Below, piece after piece: positions 1 to 8,036 of a stretch of DNA of 64,000 nucleotides. This DNA is from Opimibacter sp041746735. GTDB lineage: Bacteria > Bacteroidota > Bacteroidia > Chitinophagales > Saprospiraceae. Numbering within the stretch: position 1 is the stretch's first letter; each line of letters opens with the position of its first letter. The notes under the pieces are model-generated. The model was not told the origin of the DNA. It did no database searches and saw nothing but the letters and a program-made list of their open reading frames with translations. Where the stretch lies: NCBI GenBank assembly GCA_041746735.1, contig JBGTGP010000051.1, forward strand, positions 62,001-126,000, given 5' to 3'. The position numbers and the translations under genes are program-made.

Positions 1-1
1 A

Positions 2-670
2 TCAGCACTTCGGGAGGCTCAGAATGGCAAGACAGTTGCCCAGCGGTTATCTGAGGTTTCAGGGATCGTCGTCGAAATTATTGACGGCTCCAGAGAGGCT
101 GGATATATCCTCCAGGGTATCCGGTCTTGTATTCCCGCATTCGATCGTCCCGGGTTGATCATGGATATTGGTGGAGGCAGCGTTGAATTTATCTTATACA
201 AAGGGGATCGTATATTTTTCAAAGGGAGTTATCGGATTGGGGTAGCTGTTCTATACCGGGCCTTTCATCACACAGATCCCATCAATACCGCTGAGTTGGA
301 GCTGTTGCATCAACATTTGGATTCTGTGCTGAAACCCCTTATTGACGTAGTCAGGAAAGCCGGGACCTATAATCTGGTAGGCGCAAGCGGTTCCTTTGAA
401 GTCATCCATGATGTCATGCCTGTATTGTATGCCGGAGACCATTGGTCGGAGCTCGACCTCCGCCAATTAGAGGACTACCTGGACTACATCATCAGCAGTA
501 ACATGAAAGTGCGTCGGCAGATACCCGAGATTCCTATTGAAAGATTGGACTATATCGTGGTGGCGTATACACTTATCCGGTATATTATCCGGCAAATTCC
601 ACCTGATAAGCTCTTCTATTGTGATTATGCTCTTAAAGAAGGGGTATTGGAGGAGATGCTTCAAAATTAA
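2..670 (+). CDS. Ppx/GppA-family phosphatase, 5'-truncated by window edge
   Basis: The reading frame is open from the window edge (first full codon at base 2), so the N-terminus is missing. Translation begins SALREAQNG, which matches the TSALREA block of exopolyphosphatase/guanosine pentaphosphatase (Ppx/GppA) proteins. The phosphate-binding motif of the ASKHA fold follows at bases 155-190 (MDIGGGSVEF). Family members release phosphate from polyphosphate or from pppGpp in the cytoplasm. The visible part ends after about 220 codons without the HD-like C-terminal domain of long Ppx proteins, so this is the short two-domain type common in Bacteroidota. An ATG at 161 lies inside the motif and is not the start. 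Substrate (polyphosphate or pppGpp) cannot be decided from sequence. Confidence 0.88.
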   Translation, partial: SALREAQNGKTVAQRLSEVSGIVVEIIDGSREAGYILQGIRSCIPAFDRPGLIMDIGGGSVEFILYKGDRIFFKGSYRIGVAVLYRAFHHTDPINTAELELLHQHLDSVLKPLIDVVRKAGTYNLVGASGSFEVIHDVMPVLYAGDHWSELDLRQLEDYLDYIISSNMKVRRQIPEIPIERLDYIVVAYTLIRYIIRQIPPDKLFYCDYALKEGVLEEMLQN

Positions 671-714
671 TTTTTGATCAGTCTAAAATATAATTTAGTT
701 TAATTAAAATAAAA

Positions 715-722
715 TACCTTTA
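715..722 (+). promoter_or_regulatory. Candidate -7 box of the metal permease gene
   Basis: TACCTTTA matches the Bacteroidota -7 consensus TAnnTTTG at 7 of 8 positions and ends 4 nt before the ATG at 727. No TTTG lies at the expected upstream spacing; TTTA at 694-697 is the nearest candidate. If used, the transcript would begin at or next to the start codon. Confidence 0.35.
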
Positions 723-726
723 CCCC

Positions 727-2217
727 ATGGAAATTTGGCAAATACTCCAGGAGCCCTGGGCGCTCAGGGCGTTAGCCGCCTCGACTATGGTCGGTGTTAC
801 TTGTGGGATGTTGGGTACTTTTATTGTGCTTCGAAATATGTCTCTCATTGGGGATGCCTTATCTCATGCTATTCTACCCGGCGTTGTCGTGGCTTTTGCG
901 ATTTTGGGATACAATACCCTGGGGTTTTTCTTTGGTTCGGTAGCTGCAGGCATCCTCTCGGCTGTCGCCATCACCTGGATCCAACAACATGTGCGGACTA
1001 AAAATGATGCAGTTATCGGCATAGTTTTCACAGCCATGTTTTCCATTGGGGTAATAGGCATTTCTTCCATCTCCAGGACGGGTGTTCATCTGGATCTTAA
1101 AGATTTCCTCTTTGGCAATGTGCTTGGCGTGTCTAACGATGATCTCTGGATGACCGGGATGGTTATGGTGCTGGTGGCGGGAAGTTGTATCATTCTCTTC
1201 CGGTATTTATTTGCCTCTACCTTTCAACCCACCATAGCCTCCACTATGGGTATTCCCGTGAAAAGTATTCACTATTACCTGATGTTGCTGTTATCCTTTG
1301 CTGTGGTGGCCGCCATGCAAACCGTCGGCGTCATTCTCGTGGTGGCGATGCTGATCACGCCTGCTTCGACAGCTTTATTGTTAGCTCAAAGGTTATCAAA
1401 GGTGGTATGGATTGCGGCTGTCGCGGGTTTTATCAGCAGTTTGTCCGGGCTCATCCTGTCCATTCTCTATGAAATGCCTCCTGGTCCTGCAATTGCTGTC
1501 ATGGCCACCGTACTTTACCTGGTAGCCGCGTTTTTTTCTCCTCAGCAGGGACTGATCACGCGCTGGCTGCGGAGTCAACAACAAAAGCAAAAAATCCGGC
1601 TGGAAGATATTTTGAAAGCGATTTATAAAATCGAGCTGCATCAACCTGCTGATCTGACGACTCTTGCCGGAAAAATGTCTGTGGCGCTCTCCCGCTTAAA
1701 GACGGACGTACAGCACCTTTTGAAAAGGAATCTATTGTCGAAAGGTCCGGGGACCACTTTGGTGCTGACAGAACGTGGAAAGGAACAAGCCAACCATCTC
1801 ATTCGCGCACATCGGCTATGGGAAAGCTACCTGGTTCATGAAATGGGTATGGACCCTGATCATATACATGATGAAGCCGAACGGTACGAGCATATTTTGT
1901 CTGCTGAAGAAATTGATGAAATGGATCATCAATTAGGGTATCCCGCTCTTGATCCCCATGGATCTCCCATTCCCAGTAAAGAAACATCTCCGTCGCTGGC
2001 ACTGGACCGGCTGAGTATTCGGGAGACCGGAAGGATTGCCCAACGTCAACCCGGAGCGCAGATCGCACACCAGTTATGGGATCTGGGTCTGGGACCCGGA
2101 GATGAATTTATTGTTGACCAACTGGATACAGATGTCAGAATTCGGGTAAAGGATCAGGTGATCTTCATTCCCGGGGATATGGCCCGTATGATCAGTGTAG
2201 AGCGTACGGAGGGATAG
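727..2217 (+). CDS. Metal ABC transporter permease fused to a DtxR/MntR-type metal sensor
   Basis: Residues 1-275 are an ABC-3 family permease (ZnuB/MntB/TroC type) with about eight or nine membrane segments. It carries the LIGDALSHAILPG signature at 40-52 and is expected to move Mn, Zn or Fe across the inner membrane. After a basic linker (280-290), residues 291-400 resemble a DtxR/MntR winged helix plus dimerisation domain. By motif alignment the likely metal ligands are H362, E366, H381, E385, E388 and H389; Glu replaces the DtxR Cys at 385, as in Mn sensors. DPHGSPIP at 409-416 is typical of DtxR proteins, and a FeoA/SH3-like tail spans about 425-493. No ABC ATPase or binding protein lies next to it here. 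The tethered sensor may gate transport, control transcription, or both. It ends 3 nt from convergent rbfA. Confidence 0.87.
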   Translation: MEIWQILQEPWALRALAASTMVGVTCGMLGTFIVLRNMSLIGDALSHAILPGVVVAFAILGYNTLGFFFGSVAAGILSAVAITWIQQHVRTKNDAVIGIVFTAMFSIGVIGISSISRTGVHLDLKDFLFGNVLGVSNDDLWMTGMVMVLVAGSCIILFRYLFASTFQPTIASTMGIPVKSIHYYLMLLLSFAVVAAMQTVGVILVVAMLITPASTALLLAQRLSKVVWIAAVAGFISSLSGLILSILYEMPPGPAIAVMATVLYLVAAFFSPQQGLITRWLRSQQQKQKIRLEDILKAIYKIELHQPADLTTLAGKMSVALSRLKTDVQHLLKRNLLSKGPGTTLVLTERGKEQANHLIRAHRLWESYLVHEMGMDPDHIHDEAERYEHILSAEEIDEMDHQLGYPALDPHGSPIPSKETSPSLALDRLSIRETGRIAQRQPGAQIAHQLWDLGLGPGDEFIVDQLDTDVRIRVKDQVIFIPGDMARMISVERTEG

Positions 2218-2220
2218 CGA

Positions 2221-2595
2221 TCATTCTTCTTCTGATCCCATCTGTTGATCTGCCCGGAGTTGTCTGAGCAGGGTATCCATTTTAAAAAACTCATCCAGTG
2301 AATCATCCAGGAAATACTGAAGCTCGGGCATACGTCTTAATTGCTTACCTACTTTACCCCCAAGTACGTAGCGTAGCCTGGATCCGTTTTCATGCATAGC
2401 CATGATTACTTCCTGTTTATGATCTGTATTAAAAACAGAAAGGTAAACTTTAGCATTCTGCAGATCGGGAGAAACGGAAACGCGGGTAACCGTCACCATC
2501 GCTTTGTCAAACATATTCGGGCCTTCTTCCATCAACACCATACTAAATTGTCTGCGCAACAATTCATTGATTTGCTTTTGTCGCTTCGTTTCCAT
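2221..2595 (-). CDS. rbfA: 30S ribosome-binding factor RbfA
   Basis: The 124-residue protein has the length and fold signature of RbfA, a cold-shock factor that binds the 30S subunit and helps mature the 5' end of 16S rRNA in the cytoplasm. The N-terminus (METKRQKQINELLRRQFSMVL) and the central VTVTRVSVSPDLQNAKVYLSVF block match the KH-like domain that carries the family signature; the acidic C-terminus is variable in the family. It is convergent with the metal permease. A weak -7-like box (TACTTTTA on the minus strand, 2628-2635) lies about 32 nt upstream of the start. Identification rests on whole-length similarity recalled from the family. Confidence 0.9.
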   Translation of the reverse strand: METKRQKQINELLRRQFSMVLMEEGPNMFDKAMVTVTRVSVSPDLQNAKVYLSVFNTDHKQEVIMAMHENGSRLRYVLGGKVGKQLRRMPELQYFLDDSLDEFFKMDTLLRQLRADQQMGSEEE

Positions 2596-2732
2596 GCCGG
2601 AAGAGATTTTGAGATTACGGATCGGGTTAAAAGTAAGGCATAAATCCCTTTTGCCCTAAAACCCTCTCCTGCTGATACGCTCCGGAGTAATTATCTTTCC
2701 CCTTTCGGAAAAAGGACAACCTTTACTGCACC

Positions 2733-4838
2733 GTGGATTCCATACTGCACCAGCCTATTGAATACCTGAAGGGTGTCGGCCCTGTCCGCGGTGAATTACT
2801 GCGCAAAGAATTGGGCCTCCACCGTATCGGTGATTTGCTTTGGGACCTGCCCTTCCGGTATATTGATAAATCTCAGATCACCACCATTCGTCAGGCGCGG
2901 TCGTCTACTGAACCCGTCCAACTCAAAGGAAAATTTTCTGACAAGCGCATTGAAGGCAGTGGTCATAAAAAGCGTCTGGTGGCCAGCTTTGAAGATGAGA
3001 GTGGGAGTCTGGAGGTCCTGTGGTTTCAACGGGCCAAAGAAATAGACCAATGGGTTGAGCTGGGAAGGCCATATCTGCTATACGGAAAGCTTCAGGATTT
3101 CAGAGGCCGATATAATATAGTGCATCCGGAAATAGAAGAAATTTCTCCAGAAAAAAACGTAGCCCCCGGACTGGAACCTGTATACAGCAGCACAGAAAAA
3201 CTGGTGACCCGCGGACTCGACAGCAAGGGTCGTCGTAGAATAGTCCAACATCTGATCAGCCAGCTACGGCCTCATGACCTACCCGATAATTTACCTGCCC
3301 CGGTGATCCAAAAACTTCGGTTTCTGAACCGATATGAAACGATCCGCAAAGTACATTTCCCGACATCGCAGGAAGAACTTACACTGGCCCGTAACAGGCT
3401 CAAATTTGAGGAATTGTTTTTCCTTCAACTCATGCTTTTGCGGGCAAAAGTCAAACGGGATCAGACGGTCAAGGGGTTTGTATTTAAGGAAGTTGGACAG
3501 ATATTCAATACATTTTACAATGAGCACCTCCCTTTTACACTGACCGGAGCGCAAAAAAGGGTACTTCGGGAGATACGTCAGGATATGGGCTCCGGACATC
3601 AGATGAACCGTCTATTACAAGGCGATGTGGGTAGTGGCAAGACCATTGTAGCCCTCATGTGTATGTTACTTGCGGTAGACAATGGCTATCAGTCCGTCCT
3701 GATGGCTCCGACAGAAGTACTGGCCATGCAACACCTGGCCTCCATCACCGAATTAGTAGAAGGTCTTGATCTGCAGGTCGCTTTTTTGTCCGGCAGTGTC
3801 ACCGGCAAAGAACGAGCGATTGTTCTGGAAGGAATAAAAACGGGGGCTATACATATCCTATTGGGGACGCATGCCGTCATTGAAGAGGGTGTATCCTTTG
3901 CGAATCTAGGGCTGGCCATTACAGATGAGCAACATCGATTTGGTGTAGCCCAGCGGGCTCAGATGTGGACTAAATCTCCGCTTCATCCACCGCATGTCCT
4001 GGTGATGACGGCTACACCCATTCCCCGCACTCTGGCACTCACCATCTACGGAGATCTTGATGTATCGATACTGGATGAGTTGCCCCCCGGCCGCAAACCT
4101 GTTGTGACCACCCAGCGAACAGAAGCGCATCGTGGCAGGGTCATGGAGTTTGTTCGTCAGGAAATCCGTAAAGGCCGGCAAGTCTATGTGATCTACCCGC
4201 TGATCGAGGAGTCTGAAAAACTGGATCTGGAAAATCTGCAGGACGGATATGAGCGGTTGCTGGAACAGTTTCGAAGGCCAGAGTATCAGATATCAGTTGT
4301 GCATGGCCGCATGAAAGCAGACGTTAAGGGGGAAGAGATGCAGCGTTTTAAAGACAACAAAACACAGATCATGGTTTCTACGACCGTGATCGAAGTCGGT
4401 GTCAACGTTCCCAATGCTACGGTCATGATTATTGAAAATGCCGAGCGGTTTGGTTTGGCGCAACTGCATCAATTGCGAGGACGGGTGGGTCGGGGTGCTG
4501 ATCAGTCCTATTGCATTTTGATGACCAGTTATAAATTATCCAAAACGGCTCGCGAACGACTTGATGTGATCTGTAAAAGCAATGACGGATTTGTGATTGC
4601 CGAAGCTGACATGAAGCTTCGGGGGCCTGGTGATATAGCCGGGACTCGGCAGAGCGGGGCCTTTGAATTTAAAGTAGCCAACCTGGTAGAGGATCAAGCG
4701 ATCCTCAGTACGGCCCGTATGGTGGCGGAGGACATCCTCACCCGTGATCCGGGACTGAAACTCCCCGAACATCTCACGCTATCCCGTTTTCTAACTACTG
4801 ATTACAAATACAAACAGGACTGGTCTAGAATATCTTAA
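2733..4838 (+). CDS. recG: ATP-dependent DNA helicase RecG
   Basis: A 701-residue RecG that remodels stalled replication forks and Holliday junctions. The N-terminal wedge domain begins with a helix-hairpin-like segment (LKGVGPVRGELLRKELGL). The SF2 helicase core has Walker A GDVGSGKT at about 297-304, motif II DEQH at 398-401, motif III TATPIPRTLA, and motif VI QLRGRVGRG. The last 80 residues form the usual RecG C-terminal domain. The chosen start is GTG at 2733, since no ATG lies at the conserved N-terminus and the protein is then of normal length. It stands alone; the next gene begins 130 bp downstream. No anomalies. Confidence 0.96.
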   Translation: MDSILHQPIEYLKGVGPVRGELLRKELGLHRIGDLLWDLPFRYIDKSQITTIRQARSSTEPVQLKGKFSDKRIEGSGHKKRLVASFEDESGSLEVLWFQRAKEIDQWVELGRPYLLYGKLQDFRGRYNIVHPEIEEISPEKNVAPGLEPVYSSTEKLVTRGLDSKGRRRIVQHLISQLRPHDLPDNLPAPVIQKLRFLNRYETIRKVHFPTSQEELTLARNRLKFEELFFLQLMLLRAKVKRDQTVKGFVFKEVGQIFNTFYNEHLPFTLTGAQKRVLREIRQDMGSGHQMNRLLQGDVGSGKTIVALMCMLLAVDNGYQSVLMAPTEVLAMQHLASITELVEGLDLQVAFLSGSVTGKERAIVLEGIKTGAIHILLGTHAVIEEGVSFANLGLAITDEQHRFGVAQRAQMWTKSPLHPPHVLVMTATPIPRTLALTIYGDLDVSILDELPPGRKPVVTTQRTEAHRGRVMEFVRQEIRKGRQVYVIYPLIEESEKLDLENLQDGYERLLEQFRRPEYQISVVHGRMKADVKGEEMQRFKDNKTQIMVSTTVIEVGVNVPNATVMIIENAERFGLAQLHQLRGRVGRGADQSYCILMTSYKLSKTARERLDVICKSNDGFVIAEADMKLRGPGDIAGTRQSGAFEFKVANLVEDQAILSTARMVAEDILTRDPGLKLPEHLTLSRFLTTDYKYKQDWSRIS

Positions 4839-4967
4839 GGAGGCAGTGATTTGGCACAAAATCGAATGGCTCTATCGATAAAATCAGGACCGGCATCTAA
4901 ATACTACTCCGCATAACCCGGAGAATGACGTACATTTCAACTGTCAATACGCAAAACCAGTAAGTTT

Positions 4968-5249
4968 ATGGGACCCAGATATAAAGTCACCGGATGTGCT
5001 CGCTTTTTTTTGTTCCTGATCCTCTTTGTGCCGGCTGTATTTTTTGGGGCCGCGTATATCCGGGGAGAAAACGGTTTGCACATCCTGCGGGATTTCTATC
5101 ACAGTATCGCAGGTAGTTCAGGTACCACGTCAGAAAAAAAGCAGGACTCTGACACCTACGATACCGAAGACCTGCAACGGCAATTACAAAAAGCGCAGGA
5201 AGAAATCAGGGAATTGAAAAAGAGGATTGAAGAACTGGAAAAACAATAG
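4968..5249 (+). CDS. Small membrane-anchored coiled-coil protein, unknown function
   Basis: A 93-residue protein I do not recognise. Residues 10-32 form one hydrophobic membrane segment (RFFLFLILFVPAVFFGAAYI). A short polar Ser/Thr-rich linker (50-65) and a charged heptad-rich helix (68-92, rich in Glu/Lys/Gln with Leu/Ile at a/d positions) follow, so it is probably an inner-membrane anchor with a small cytoplasmic or periplasmic coiled coil. It lies between recG and a hydroxyacid dehydrogenase with 130 and 235 bp gaps, so context gives no function. The small size and unremarkable codons make it a moderate-confidence gene. Confidence 0.6.
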   Translation: MGPRYKVTGCARFFLFLILFVPAVFFGAAYIRGENGLHILRDFYHSIAGSSGTTSEKKQDSDTYDTEDLQRQLQKAQEEIRELKKRIEELEKQ

Positions 5250-5484
5250 AAGGATTTTCAGTTGGCGCTACTGTGTGGGTGCATTCCATCAGGATAGTAA
5301 TATAAAATCAACATCTACGCTGTCCAGGCGGAATACCTGTTATACTCGATGTCAAGATGGTGTACACATGGTGTAAAAACGGACACTTCAAATGGCTTCT
5401 CCGTCTACATGTGGAAAAGAGTGAAGAAATATCTTTTTCTTTGCTGCCTGAATTTTTCAACTATTGACACGACTACACGACGAT

Positions 5485-6444
5485 ATGAGTCAGATCAGGA
5501 TACTTGCCAATGACGGCATCGATGATGCCGGTAAAACCATGCTGGAAGCCGCTGGATTTGAAATCGTAACGACGCATTTTCCGGCGGAAGAACTGGAACA
5601 ACGTCTGCAGGACTTTGATGCCATTACAGTACGAAGTGCGACACAGGTGCGTAAGGCGCTGATTGATGCATGTCCCAGGCTCAAAGCCATAGGACGAGGT
5701 GGTGTCGGTATGGACAATATCGATGTCATGTATGCACGGGAACAGGGACTAGGTGTATATAACACACCCGCAGCCTCATCCCGATCGGTCGCCGAGTTGG
5801 TGCTCGGGCATACCTTTACCCTCTTTCGCCATTTACATACGGCAAACCGGTCTATGCCGCAAGACGGACAGACAGATTTTGCCAATCTTAAAAAGCAATG
5901 CAGCGCCGGTTATGAGCTGTTGGGAAAAACCATGGGTGTTATTGGGTTTGGTCGAATAGGTCAGGAAGTAGCTCGTCTGGCTCTTTCCATGGGAATGAAG
6001 GTCGTAGCTGTTGATCCTTTTGTCAAAGAAGCCGAAATTTCGATTGAAGTGCATGGAGCTGATGCAGCACTGCACGTCAAGGTGGTCACGATTTCGATGG
6101 ACGAAGTTTTACGCTCCGCTGATGTGATCACAATCCATATTCCTAAATCAGATAGGCCTGTCATCGGTCAGCCGCAACTGCCTCTGTTAAAACGGGGGGT
6201 CGTTCTTATCAACACCGCACGCGGGGGAGTCTTTAATGAGGATGCCTTACTTGAAGGCCTGGACACGGGTATCATCGGTGGTGTAGGATTGGATGTGTTT
6301 GTGGGAGAGCCTTCTCCGCGTGCGGATCTTCTGGCTCATCCCAGAATCTCCCTGACGCCTCATATTGGTGGATCAACTGCTGAAGCGCAGGAAAATGTTG
6401 GCAAAGAGCTGGCCGGATTGTTAATCCGCCATTTTAAAGCCTAG
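5485..6444 (+). CDS. D-2-hydroxyacid dehydrogenase, SerA-like (3-phosphoglycerate dehydrogenase type)
   Basis: A 319-residue NAD-dependent dehydrogenase of the D-isomer-specific 2-hydroxyacid family, closest in motifs to short 3-phosphoglycerate dehydrogenases (first step of serine synthesis). The Rossmann motif is GVIGFGRIGQEVA. The catalytic Arg is in NTARGG, the Glu in DVFVGEP and the His in TPHIGGST. It lacks the regulatory ACT domain of long SerA enzymes, so serine feedback through ACT is not expected. The frame opens at a TTG at 5464, but ATG 5485 (MSQIRILANDGID) is the natural start. The 3' end overlaps aat on the other strand by 11 nt. Substrate is inferred; other 2-hydroxyacids are possible because no serB/serC lies nearby. 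Confidence 0.85.
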   Translation: MSQIRILANDGIDDAGKTMLEAAGFEIVTTHFPAEELEQRLQDFDAITVRSATQVRKALIDACPRLKAIGRGGVGMDNIDVMYAREQGLGVYNTPAASSRSVAELVLGHTFTLFRHLHTANRSMPQDGQTDFANLKKQCSAGYELLGKTMGVIGFGRIGQEVARLALSMGMKVVAVDPFVKEAEISIEVHGADAALHVKVVTISMDEVLRSADVITIHIPKSDRPVIGQPQLPLLKRGVVLINTARGGVFNEDALLEGLDTGIIGGVGLDVFVGEPSPRADLLAHPRISLTPHIGGSTAEAQENVGKELAGLLIRHFKA

Positions 6445-7117
6445 TCTTTTCTCTGCCGCATAATATATCCAATTGATTTTGCTGGAGAACCTTCAGGTAG
6501 TCGTTTTCGTCCATAAGTTCCGCTCCCATAGAACGCATGTGTGGCGTATCCTGTTGACAATCGATCCAGGCCAGTCCCTCTTTCGCTAATCTTTGGGCGA
6601 GTGTAATAAAACCCACCTTGGAAGCATTAGGACGCAGGGCAAACATACTTTCGCCAACAAAAATATTGCCCAGCAGGATACCATACAGGCCCCCTGCCAG
6701 GCCTTCTGCATCATAGACTTCCACGGAATGCGCGTAACCCAATTGGTGCAATTCCGAATACGCATCCATCATCTCCGGCATGATCCAGGTTCCAGACTGA
6801 CCCGGACGGTAAACCGTCGCGCAGTTGGACATGACCATTTTAAAGGCTTGATTGAAGGTCACTTTAAAAGTCCCTTTGTTGATACAATTCCGGACAGAGT
6901 GAGAGACATGTACATTTTCGGGGCGCACCATCAATCGCGGAGCAAGCCACCACCACAGGAGTGGTTGACCTTCATGGTACCAGGGAAAGATGCCCCAACG
7001 ATATGCCAACAGGAGACGTGCCGGAGAAAGATCACCACCGATTGCCAGCAGGCCATCAGGATCGCATACTACCGGATGGGGAAATATGAGTTCGTCACCG
7101 AGGGAAAAGACAGGCAT
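6434..7117 (-). CDS. aat: Leucyl/phenylalanyl-tRNA--protein transferase
   Basis: A 227-residue Aat, which moves Leu or Phe from charged tRNA to N-terminal Arg/Lys of proteins and so creates N-degrons. The typical FPHP...GLLAIGGDLSP N-terminus, the RWGIFPWYHEG segment and the GGLYGILLGNIFVGESMFAL core of the GNAT-like fold are present. It starts 11 nt after the stop of clpS, whose product recognises those same N-degrons and hands them to the ClpA/C unfoldase, so the two are almost surely one operon. The 3' end overlaps the SerA-like gene convergently. Confidence 0.96.
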   Translation of the reverse strand: MPVFSLGDELIFPHPVVCDPDGLLAIGGDLSPARLLLAYRWGIFPWYHEGQPLLWWWLAPRLMVRPENVHVSHSVRNCINKGTFKVTFNQAFKMVMSNCATVYRPGQSGTWIMPEMMDAYSELHQLGYAHSVEVYDAEGLAGGLYGILLGNIFVGESMFALRPNASKVGFITLAQRLAKEGLAWIDCQQDTPHMRSMGAELMDENDYLKVLQQNQLDILCGREKTRL

Positions 7118-7128
7118 TTACAGGTGCA

Positions 7129-7440
7129 TCACCTGTTGACTTTCTCGTGCTCGATAATGGCATTGAGTCCACGGTCTACCAAGCCGTCTTTGAGGGGTTT
7201 GAGTTCCTCAAATGTTCCGAGCTTGACACTCGCACGTCCTTTGGTATGGATGATCCAGGCAAGTTGCTCGGATTGCTCATTGGTATGATGAAGCAGGTCT
7301 ATAAAGCATTCGATGACCCACTCAAAAGTATTGTAATCATCATTGAGGACGATGAGTTGAGTCTGCTCACCATGGGTGGTCAACTCGTCAACCAATACAT
7401 CTTCAGCTTCTTTGTTTTGGCTATCGTACAACATGGGCAT
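7129..7440 (-). CDS. clpS: ATP-dependent Clp protease adaptor ClpS
   Basis: The 103-residue product has the ClpS fold signature: LIVLNDDYNTFEWVIECFIDLLHHT followed by AWIIHTKGRASVKLG. This adaptor binds N-terminal Leu/Phe/Trp/Tyr residues and delivers proteins to ClpAP or ClpCP. The frame runs further upstream to 7611, but that stretch lies inside the peroxiredoxin gene. The start is the ATG at 7440 (MPMLYDSQ) or 7434. It lies 28 nt downstream of the peroxiredoxin stop and 11 nt before aat, a gene order that fits an N-degron operon. Confidence 0.93.
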   Translation of the reverse strand: MPMLYDSQNKEAEDVLVDELTTHGEQTQLIVLNDDYNTFEWVIECFIDLLHHTNEQSEQLAWIIHTKGRASVKLGTFEELKPLKDGLVDRGLNAIIEHEKVNR

Positions 7441-7468
7441 TAAAAAATTAAGAACAAAGAAATCGTAG

Positions 7469-7954
7469 TCACCTCCAGGAAACCGACTGCAAGGTACGAA
7501 GGGATTTCTGTACTGCATCCAGATCGGGCATTTTTCCAGCTTTTTCAAGTACTTCGGCATGACAGATGATCCCTTCTCCATCCAGCACAAAAACGGCCCT
7601 CTTGGCCACACCGCTCATCCCGAGACTGAACTCCTCATACATGACATCATAGGCTCGTATGACCTCTTTATTGAAATCAGAGAGCAGTCTGAAATTGAGG
7701 TTGTAGTCCTGCTTATACCGGGCCAGGCTCTGGGGCGAATCCACAGAAATAGCGAGGATCTCTGCCTTCAGACCTTCGTAGATATGGATATCATCACGGG
7801 TGGCGCAGAGTTCTTTTGTACAGGTACTGGTAAAAGCCAGTGGAAAAAACAGAAGCACCACCGGGTGACCTGCAAAATCACTCAGATGGATGAGCTCTTT
7901 TTCTGAAGAATAAAGCGAAAAATCTGGGGCTTTATCACCGGGTTGGATAGACAT
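7469..7954 (-). CDS. Peroxiredoxin (AhpE/BCP-like thiol peroxidase)
   Basis: A 161-residue AhpC/TSA-fold protein that reduces peroxides in the cytoplasm. The active site is PLAFTSTC at 38-45: Thr42 and the peroxidatic Cys45 in the TxxC motif, and a second Cys at 50 (KELC) where many BCP-type enzymes have a resolving Cys. The FFPLAF...ELC pattern resembles AhpE-type one-domain peroxiredoxins as much as classical BCP, so I leave the symbol blank. It is probably the first gene of an operon with clpS and aat (28-nt gap). It is divergent from the DMT transporter with an 82-bp intergenic region. Confidence 0.9.
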   Translation of the reverse strand: MSIQPGDKAPDFSLYSSEKELIHLSDFAGHPVVLLFFPLAFTSTCTKELCATRDDIHIYEGLKAEILAISVDSPQSLARYKQDYNLNFRLLSDFNKEVIRAYDVMYEEFSLGMSGVAKRAVFVLDGEGIICHAEVLEKAGKMPDLDAVQKSLRTLQSVSWR

Positions 7955-8036
7955 GACAGGTTCGTTGAAGTGCGTTAACGATATGGATGACTTTTAATGT
8001 GCTATACTTGCGGAAGAGATAACAATACGCTGTCCG

